Positions 1 to 5,124 of a stretch of 5,124 bases of DNA are shown in pieces. A program made the position numbers and the translations under genes. Under the pieces are notes generated by a model that did no database searches, was not told the origin of the DNA, and was given only the letters and a program-made list of their open reading frames with translations. Numbering within the stretch: position 1 is the first letter of the stretch; each line of letters opens with the position of its first letter. Source of the DNA: an uncultured Actinomycetes bacterium (GTDB lineage: Bacteria; Actinomycetota; Acidimicrobiia; Acidimicrobiales; RAAP-2); contig CAIKVF010000100.1 of the NCBI GenBank assembly GCA_903830745.1, forward strand, positions 1-5,124, in the 5' to 3' direction.

Positions 1-1038
1 AAGCCAACCTAGAAGCGTGTGCAGTAGCGATGTCTTTCCACTTCCTGATGCCCCAGTAATAAGTAGTTGGCTTCCAGGGAGTATCACTGAGTCAAAGGGA
101 GTTGAGTTCACATGCGTCACGAGCTTTGAAGCGCGCAGCAGCTCATTTGTTGACGACGAACCAGGCACCGGGTCGCTAAGTGTTAGTAGGGCAATTGAGC
201 GCATGGCATTTTCTCTACGGTGAAATTCAGATCCGTAGCGTCGCACTTGGCTGAAGATCTCACTAGTAACAAGAACAGCAATGAGTGCGTGTTGAAGATG
301 GATTGTCCCATTTAGTAGACCGAATCCGACCACCATCGCAACAAGACCAATGCTCACACCACTAATGAATTCAGTAACGAGTGAAGAACCGAGCGCAACA
401 CGAATTGCACGCAAGGCAATCTTGTGTTCTGAATCAGAAATAGCTCCAATTTCATTAGACCCGTAAGCAACGCCACCAAGTCCACGAAGCTCCACCGCAT
501 GGTCGAGTAGTTCAAGCTGTCGAGATTCAAGAACTGCGCGACGATGGTTGTAGTCACTACTTATTTCGGCACTTTGTTTTCCTGCGCGAATGTAGAACGG
601 GACTGCAAGTAGCAGTAGCGCAACAATGATTGCGCTACTTAGCCAACCAACCGCCCAGAACACAACGCCAACACCAAGCAAGCTCAGCTGTGCACTGGTT
701 AGCAGTAGATCAAGAAGAGGGCCCTCTGAAGCGTGATCAATTGCTTGAGCCAGTTCAGCACGACTACGGTCACCGCTAAATCTTGGAATGGCTAGGTGAC
801 GCGTAAGTCCAGAGCGCCAATGATCTCGAACAGTTCGTGCGGTTGCGAATCCCCACTCTTCGCTGGCGAAACTTACGCCAGTACGAATAGCCAGAACAAT
901 GATGAGCAGCAAAATTCCATTGCAGAGATGTTGTGTGGCGAGATTGTTTAACGCAATAGCGCTTAAAACCGAAAGTGTCAGTCCCACGAATGCATTGAGT
1001 GCACCAAGAAGTTGAGCGCTTTTACGAAACGGGGTCAC
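1..1038 (-). CDS. CydD-like ABC exporter half, transmembrane domain plus start of ATPase domain (partial, 3' end beyond window)
   Basis: An uninterrupted frame of 346 codons reads from a GTG at 1038 to the left edge. Hydrophobic segments lie near residues 8-32, 40-57, 110-131, 134-150, 220-242 and 248-262, a six-helix exporter domain. A linker then leads to a Walker A motif (GASGSGKTS, residues 329-337, Lys335), so most of the ATPase domain is missing. From memory it aligns with E. coli CydD: the RGL...YG..EI stretch near 185-197, the RVALSS...EF...SI.LVA run near 213-234, and SEIF...RR.GSEFH near 259-273. CydDC exports cysteine or glutathione across the inner membrane and is needed for cytochrome bd assembly; that role is inferred here. 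The helix 3-4 region is divergent from true CydD, so another exporter of the family is possible. The GTG is chosen because a TGA stands in frame just two codons upstream; no strong ribosome site precedes it, and a GTG at codon 18 is an alternative. It follows the nuclease gene by 20 nt. Confidence 0.8.
   Translation of the reverse strand, partial: MTPFRKSAQLLGALNAFVGLTLSVLSAIALNNLATQHLCNGILLLIIVLAIRTGVSFASEEWGFATARTVRDHWRSGLTRHLAIPRFSGDRSRAELAQAIDHASEGPLLDLLLTSAQLSLLGVGVVFWAVGWLSSAIIVALLLLAVPFYIRAGKQSAEISSDYNHRRAVLESRQLELLDHAVELRGLGGVAYGSNEIGAISDSEHKIALRAIRVALGSSLVTEFISGVSIGLVAMVVGFGLLNGTIHLQHALIAVLVTSEIFSQVRRYGSEFHRRENAMRSIALLTLSDPVPGSSSTNELLRASKLVTHVNSTPFDSVILPGSQLLITGASGSGKTSLLHTLLGWL
614..639. 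repeat. Perfect 10-bp inverted repeat with 6-nt loop inside the CydD-like gene
   Basis: AGTAGCGCAA (614-623) and its exact reverse complement TTGCGCTACT (630-639) flank the loop CAATGA. The left arm also begins a second copy of AGTAGC lying directly beside 608-613, which could pair with the same right arm. The repeat lies in codons for a membrane helix (LSSAIIVALL), so it may simply reflect codon choice. In the mRNA it would form a stable hairpin. It lacks a U-run, so it is not a terminator. Confidence 0.5.
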
Positions 1039-1058
1039 TACTCAATGCTAATGAGATG

Positions 1059-2783
1059 TCAGAGAGGGTCGTCTCGATGGGGAAGTGACTTAGCGCCATC
1101 ATTTAGCCAGTCGCGCAAGGCTTTTGTGGCCCGGCAGTCATCCTCGTTGTACTCAAGAAGACGCTGGCGAGATGTACTACCTTCAGGGGTTTCATTACGT
1201 GCCACTTCGTACCAGAGCATTGATGCTTCGCCGCTCGGATTTTCGTCTCTCCAATGAAATCCCGCAGCGACCGCAAGTTGTTTGAGCCCAAGCGGTCCTT
1301 CCGTCTGAATTTGCTGCTTGGCAATGTCGTGCATGTCAATCCACTGCGCTGGAGTTTGCGAGCGAAATGACTGAAGGTCGCCTTGAGTTGGTCCACCAGG
1401 CAGAGGACTTTCAACAGCGCGGTTCATTGCGCCATCTTCTGCTTGAGCCCAGAAGCAGTAACCAGCAATGGTGAGTCCTTGCGCCGCACATTTTTCTCGC
1501 AGATCACTGAGCCACTGCCAGAAGTCTTGGAAGATTTTCGCTTCCGCTTCGGCGGTGAGCTCGCCCCATTCAACAAATGCACGGTATCCGGGCTCGATTC
1601 CTTCAACATGAGTATTCAGCGTCACACTCGCGCCCCATAGATACGTTGCATCGTCGTAGCTCTCCATGTCAATGTCAACTTCAACGTCTGCAGTGGGGCA
1701 CTTCAATTTGTCTGAATCAACAATTCGAAGGTAACTACCTCGAACATGAGCTCGAGCTCGATAAATAAGATCATCGAGTTTTTCAACTGACTTACCTAGG
1801 TAATCCTCAAGCGGATACTGCTCAGTGGGATTAAGAACTTTGTTCTTGGCTTGGCGTGCACGCTGAGGGTCAAGTCGTGCAAGTTGCGCTCTAGTGTCGA
1901 TGCCAAGTTCGTGCAGAGCGAGCTGTTCTTCAACCTTTGAGAACCGCGTTAGCGAAACATCATCGATTTTTTGCAAGGCAGGCTCGCAGTGACTCGCATA
2001 TTCACAGTCCAAGCATTCACGGTGCCAAAAAGGCTTCGTAGGGAATTCCTCTTCGCCAGCGAGCCATTTCTCGTGGCCATTCAACACGTTTAGTCGTTGT
2101 TGATAGAACTCTTCGTACGCACTCAAGTTGAACCTTGGGTAGTCACTCGCATTTAGCTCAAACCACCACAGTCTGTGGTTGCGATCAATCATTCCAACGC
2201 GTGCGCTGGCGTCTCCATGTCCGAGTGACTGCAGCACTCGAGTGGCGTGAGCCAGCACAATGCCGTTTCGCTGCACGGTTTGATTCGACCTAGGACCGAC
2301 ACCATTGGTGAAGGTGGCTTCACTCGGTTGGAGTTTTAGAAGCGATCCCTCAAGCATTCTTCGAGTGACAGCAGTTTCGATGATTTCGTTGTTCTTCACC
2401 AATACCGGGGCGTAGATGAATTTTTCATTTTCTCTGCCAACACGAACCAGGATGTTTACGTTCGCACGACGCTTTCCTTCAATGTCATCTCGCAGACGTG
2501 GTCGAAGGATTACTTCTGCGCCGCTTGCCATAAGTGCTTCGGTGTCTTCTACGCCTCGTGCTTCTACGGCTCCAGGTGTATTTGCAGCAATTTCTTGCAG
2601 GACAGAGTTCCTTAGTGTTTCTGCGTCCCTTCGACGCTTCTCCATCTCAGGACTTGTTGCTGGGCGAGTGAAGTCGAAGGTCGCACCTCTTGTGAGGGCA
2701 ACTTTGTGCACACAGGCAAGAATTTCTTCACCACGTAGAAGGTCTGACACGTCCTTAAGCCTATGAGCCTTCTTGGCTCTCAT
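1059..2783 (-). CDS. TM0106-family RecB-like putative nuclease with C-terminal RNase H-like domain
   Basis: A 574-residue soluble protein, numbered from ATG 2783. Cys24 near the N-terminus and Cys257, Cys260 and Cys266 (C-x2-C-x5-C) match the split four-cysteine pattern that binds a 4Fe-4S cluster in Cas4/AddB-type RecB nucleases. Residues 278-305 look like a helix-hairpin-helix linker. Residues 365-565 form an RNase H-like domain (YprB/RNase_H_2 type): D372-x-E374, D483 in a WIDMHD stretch, and YNEDDC with Y545 and D549, a DEDDy arrangement. Such proteins are thought to act on DNA or RNA ends; the substrate is unknown. The RecB-type core near residues 88-132 lacks the usual acidic residues: Asn where Asp is expected, and L-V-K130 where D/E-x-K is expected. 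No helicase domain follows, unlike larger actinobacterial relatives. Start choices are ATG 2819, ATG 2783 and GTG 2750; 2783 leaves about ten residues before the conserved DVSDLL stretch, as in relatives, and overlaps the upstream ABC gene by 23 nt. No choice has a good ribosome site. Confidence 0.85.
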   Translation of the reverse strand: MRAKKAHRLKDVSDLLRGEEILACVHKVALTRGATFDFTRPATSPEMEKRRRDAETLRNSVLQEIAANTPGAVEARGVEDTEALMASGAEVILRPRLRDDIEGKRRANVNILVRVGRENEKFIYAPVLVKNNEIIETAVTRRMLEGSLLKLQPSEATFTNGVGPRSNQTVQRNGIVLAHATRVLQSLGHGDASARVGMIDRNHRLWWFELNASDYPRFNLSAYEEFYQQRLNVLNGHEKWLAGEEEFPTKPFWHRECLDCEYASHCEPALQKIDDVSLTRFSKVEEQLALHELGIDTRAQLARLDPQRARQAKNKVLNPTEQYPLEDYLGKSVEKLDDLIYRARAHVRGSYLRIVDSDKLKCPTADVEVDIDMESYDDATYLWGASVTLNTHVEGIEPGYRAFVEWGELTAEAEAKIFQDFWQWLSDLREKCAAQGLTIAGYCFWAQAEDGAMNRAVESPLPGGPTQGDLQSFRSQTPAQWIDMHDIAKQQIQTEGPLGLKQLAVAAGFHWRDENPSGEASMLWYEVARNETPEGSTSRQRLLEYNEDDCRATKALRDWLNDGAKSLPHRDDPL

Positions 2784-4512
2784 TACGCCAGCTGCGCCAC
2801 AGCGATGCGTACTGACCATTCAGAGCAACAAGTTCATCATGCGTGCCAAGTTCGGCGATTGCTCCGTCCACAACAACACAGACACGGTCGGCGTCGTGAG
2901 CGGTGTGGAGTCGGTGAGCAATTGCAATTACTGTCCTGCCAGACATAACTGCGCTCATAGAGCGCTCTAGGTGTCGTGCTGCGCGTGGATCTAGAAGTGC
3001 CGTTGCTTCATCAAGCACCAAAGTGTGGGGATTAGAAAGAACTAGTCGTGCAAGAGCAAGTTGTTGTGCTTGTGCAGGGGTCAGTGAGAACCCAGTAGTG
3101 CCAAGTTCTGTCTCTAGGCCTTGAGGCAGAGCCTCAGCCCATTCAAGTGCGTCAACTGAGGCGAGACAGTTTTTAATTTCCTCGGAGGTGGCATCAGGCT
3201 TTGCGAGAGAAAGATTTTCTCGAAGCGAACCAATGAATATGTGGTGCTCTTGTGTTACAAGTGCAACGTGACGACGAAGCGTATCGAGCGGTAGTCCCGC
3301 GAGTGCGAAACCGCCAACGGTGACCGATCCTTGTCGCGGTGCATCAATGCCTGCAAGTAGTCGCCCAATGGTTGACTTTCCCGCACCCGATGGTCCAACA
3401 ATGGCGAGTCGCTCGCCGGGGCGAACAGTAAGGCTTATGCCTTTAAGGACGTCTCTACCGGCTCGGTATGAATAGTGAACATCGTCCATCACAATTACTT
3501 CAGACGTTGGCTCTGGGCCCTTGGTTGGTCGATTGTCAGTTACAACAGATACGCCTACGAGTCGGGCCAGAGAAGTCTGTCCGATTTGTAGTTCATCAAG
3601 CCACATAATGATTCGGTCGAGTGGGTCATTAACTTGGACCACGTACAGCGTCAGTGTTGTGGCTGCCCCAATTGAAAGATGATGATGTAGCGCCAGCCAT
3701 CCACTCCACGCCAGCGTTGTCGCGACAGCTAAGGCAAATGCACTTTCAACGGTTGGGAACCAATTCATTCGAAGTAGCAATGTATAGATTTCAGAGAAGT
3801 ATGACTCGTTTATGTCGCCTTCGATGCGACGAGACTGACGACTGCTGAGCTGATGCGCATCAATGGTGCGAGCTCCTTCTGCAGTCTCTGAGATTGTGCC
3901 CGACATTGTGGCGTAACTCATGCGCTCTCTTCTATATCCCGGAGGTGCAAATTTGAGATACGTACGTGTTGAAAAGACCAGGAAGGGAATCGAAACTACT
4001 GCGCCGATTGAGGCGAGCGGGCTAATAAGCAACATTGCAACCAAGGTGAGCACGGCTTGAAGAATTGCGACCATCCACTCAGGTAGCGCGAATCGTACGG
4101 TTCGACTGAGTGCCTCGACGTCGTTTGTTGTGCGACTCAGTAGATCACCCGTACCCGCTCGCTCCACGTCAATAAGGGGGAGTGCGAGCACTGAGGCTAG
4201 AAACTCTTCACGAAGTGTTGCAAAGATTGTTTCACCGAGTTTGTAGCTCTGCGCTCTCGCGAGGAATGTGAGAAGGGCAAAGCTAAGCGAAGAGACGAGC
4301 AAGATGATGACCAGGCGAGTGATGTCGCTTGTGTGCAGTGTGTTTGAAGTAGCGAGGTTGATGATTTTGCCAATTACCCATGCAGGAATAAGACCCGTAA
4401 TTGCGGCGAGGGCGTAGAGGCCAAGCATTTTTACGATGTCGAGCTTGTGGCTCGAAATCAGCTTTCGTGCATACGCACGAACTACTTCGTTAGAGGCAAT
4501 AGGTAGCTGCAC
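2761..4512 (-). CDS. ABC exporter half with degenerate signature motif (second subunit of heterodimer)
   Basis: A complete 583-residue type IV exporter half: membrane domain first, then ATPase domain. Hydrophobic helices lie near 28-50, 66-84, 148-165, 168-184, 256-275 and 281-295, with the usual cytoplasmic loops (DLLSR near 123-127 and the ARTIDAH stretch near 214-220). The ATPase domain has Walker A GPSGAGKST (373-381), Q-loop Gln421, Walker B ending D501-E502, D-loop LLD (506-508) and H-loop His533. The signature that should read LSGGQ is LTPAQ (477-481). This pattern, followed by QQLALARLVL and HTLVLDEATALLD, is what I recall from actinobacterial exporters paired with a partner bearing the intact signature. 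It probably pumps a small lipophilic molecule, drug, lipid or peptide outward; the substrate cannot be read from the sequence. The start is GTG, placed by a strong ribosome site 6 nt upstream and a 1-nt overlap (TAGTG) with the previous stop, which suggests translational coupling with its partner. Confidence 0.93.
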   Translation of the reverse strand: MQLPIASNEVVRAYARKLISSHKLDIVKMLGLYALAAITGLIPAWVIGKIINLATSNTLHTSDITRLVIILLVSSLSFALLTFLARAQSYKLGETIFATLREEFLASVLALPLIDVERAGTGDLLSRTTNDVEALSRTVRFALPEWMVAILQAVLTLVAMLLISPLASIGAVVSIPFLVFSTRTYLKFAPPGYRRERMSYATMSGTISETAEGARTIDAHQLSSRQSRRIEGDINESYFSEIYTLLLRMNWFPTVESAFALAVATTLAWSGWLALHHHLSIGAATTLTLYVVQVNDPLDRIIMWLDELQIGQTSLARLVGVSVVTDNRPTKGPEPTSEVIVMDDVHYSYRAGRDVLKGISLTVRPGERLAIVGPSGAGKSTIGRLLAGIDAPRQGSVTVGGFALAGLPLDTLRRHVALVTQEHHIFIGSLRENLSLAKPDATSEEIKNCLASVDALEWAEALPQGLETELGTTGFSLTPAQAQQLALARLVLSNPHTLVLDEATALLDPRAARHLERSMSAVMSGRTVIAIAHRLHTAHDADRVCVVVDGAIAELGTHDELVALNGQYASLWRSWRNESQEGS

Positions 4513-5124
4513 TAGTTGTCCTCTCGCAGAACAATCTGGCGGTAGTGCTGGGACCTTGCAATAAGTTCACGATGCGTGCCTTTGTCGACCACGTGATTAT
4601 TAATAACAAGGAATACTTGCTGCATCTTTTCGAGCATTACTGGTGAAGTGCTAGCGATAAGCGTCATTTTTGACTGGCGTGCTTCACCTAAGCGGTTCGC
4701 AATGCGACTTTCGGTGTGGGTGTCAACGGCTGAGGTTGGCTCAACTAGCAACAAAATGTCAGCCTCGGTAAGGACTGCACGGGTGAGACTTAGGCGCTGG
4801 CGTTGTCCGCCCGAGAAACTGCGACCTCGCTCTTCAACCGTTGTACTTAGTCCGTCATCGAGTGCTTCGAGGATGTCGAGAGAACTTGTGGCTTCAAGGG
4901 CCTTCATAATGCGCTCGTCATTCACGTCGCCGTGCGGTATTAGTTCATAGCGAAGCTCACCTGAAAAGAGTCGCGGCTCTACTTCGCTCATGACAATGTG
5001 AGTACGAACATCTGCAACTAAGAAAGAAGCAATGTCGGCACCATTTACTTGTACGCCGTCAGAATCAGGGACGAACCTCGCGAGTCGGTCGCAGAGGTAA
5101 GAAGCTTCAGCTGGTGATTCAGTA
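4512..5124 (-). CDS. ABC exporter half, C-terminal ATPase part with degenerate Walker B, Q- and H-loops (partial, 5' end beyond window)
   Basis: The last 203 residues of an ABC exporter half are visible; the membrane domain and Walker A lie beyond the right edge. Numbering from the first visible residue, the signature is canonical (FSGGQRQRLSL, Ser104-Gln107). The Q-loop position, aligned from the following LFSGELR, is Val48 in place of Gln. Walker B reads ILLLV-E, with Val127 for the Mg-binding Asp but Glu128 kept. The D-loop is SAVD (131-134). The H-loop His is replaced by Ser160 in ASTSPVML. The end (GTHRELI...) is typical of the family. These losses are not signs of decay: the frame is open and the same substitutions occur, from memory, in actinobacterial heterodimer partners. 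It supplies the signature motif for the competent ATP site whose Walker motifs come from the gene next to it. The two genes overlap by 1 nt. The ATG at 4991 is internal to the ATPase fold, so it is not the true start. Confidence 0.92.
   Translation of the reverse strand, partial: TESPAEASYLCDRLARFVPDSDGVQVNGADIASFLVADVRTHIVMSEVEPRLFSGELRYELIPHGDVNDERIMKALEATSSLDILEALDDGLSTTVEERGRSFSGGQRQRLSLTRAVLTEADILLLVEPTSAVDTHTESRIANRLGEARQSKMTLIASTSPVMLEKMQQVFLVINNHVVDKGTHRELIARSQHYRQIVLREDN
4519..4525 (-). promoter_or_regulatory. Ribosome binding site for the second ABC exporter half
   Basis: On the minus strand GAGAGGA stands 6 nt before the GTG at 4512, inside the last codons of the upstream ABC gene. 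It is the only strong Shine-Dalgarno match among the three starts in the window, and it decides in favour of GTG as the initiation codon. Confidence 0.7.

Noticed and set aside
354..557. Open frame of 67 codons on the minus strand
   Set aside because: It is out of frame inside the CydD-like gene, whose own frame is open throughout and matches the exporter family.
1012..1257. Open frame of 81 codons on the plus strand spanning the nuclease/CydD-like junction
   Set aside because: Most of it is antisense to the nuclease C-terminus; no ribosome site or recognisable protein supports it.
1748..1803. Two 12-bp palindromes, GAGCTCGAGCTC (1748-1759) and TTACCTAGGTAA (1792-1803)
   Set aside because: About one such palindrome is expected by chance in a window this long, and both lie within the nuclease coding sequence.
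2416..2766. Open frame of 116 codons on the plus strand
   Set aside because: It lies wholly antisense to the nuclease gene, is rich in Arg and Ser as expected of a shadow frame, and resembles no protein I know.
3122..3136. Short hairpin TGAGGC-AGA-GCCTCA as a terminator
   Set aside because: Arms of only six bases, no U-run, and it lies inside the ATPase domain of the second ABC half.
4648..4950. Open frame of 100 codons on the plus strand
   Set aside because: It is antisense to the conserved ATPase domain of the first ABC half and has a low-complexity Arg/Ser-rich translation.
4512..4991. A stand-alone 159-residue ATPase starting at ATG 4991, or a decayed pseudogene
   Set aside because: The frame continues open to the right edge with typical ATPase-domain sequence, and the motif losses match a known asymmetric-partner pattern rather than decay.

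Overview
The window holds four protein genes, all on the minus strand and packed end to end like one transcription unit. In transcription order (right to left) they are: the C-terminal part of an ABC exporter half (4512-5124, start beyond the right edge); a complete second ABC exporter half (2761-4512); a TM0106-type RecB-like/RNase H-like nuclease (1059-2783); and the N-terminal 346 residues of a CydD-like ABC exporter half (1-1038, running off the left edge). The junctions are a 1-nt overlap, a short overlap whose exact size depends on the nuclease start, and a 20-nt gap. No stretch of 300 bases lacks a gene. I see no RNA gene, mobile element, CRISPR array or convincing terminator.

The first two genes encode a heterodimeric exporter with complementary defects. 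The first half keeps a canonical SGGQ signature but has lost the Walker B Asp, the Q-loop Gln and the H-loop His. The second half keeps Walker A, Walker B Asp-Glu, the Q-loop and the H-loop but has LTPAQ in place of LSGGQ. Together they should form one competent ATP site and one degenerate site. Their wording is very like a pair of actinobacterial exporters known to me from memory.

The nuclease has an N-terminal Cys plus a C-x2-C-x5-C cluster, as in Cas4/AddB-type iron-sulfur nucleases, followed by a helical linker and a C-terminal DEDD-type RNase H-like domain that looks intact. Its RecB-type acidic residues look substituted. The CydD-like gene resembles the subunit of the CydDC thiol exporter that supports cytochrome bd assembly; its partner, if any, would lie left of the window.

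The organism is probably an actinobacterium, judged from the ABC pair and the nuclease family. Base composition is near half GC (58 G+C in 120 bases counted over two lines), low for that phylum. A small-genome aquatic actinobacterium is one guess, held weakly. The functional link between the nuclease and the exporters is not shown by the sequence; co-transcription is the only evidence for it.
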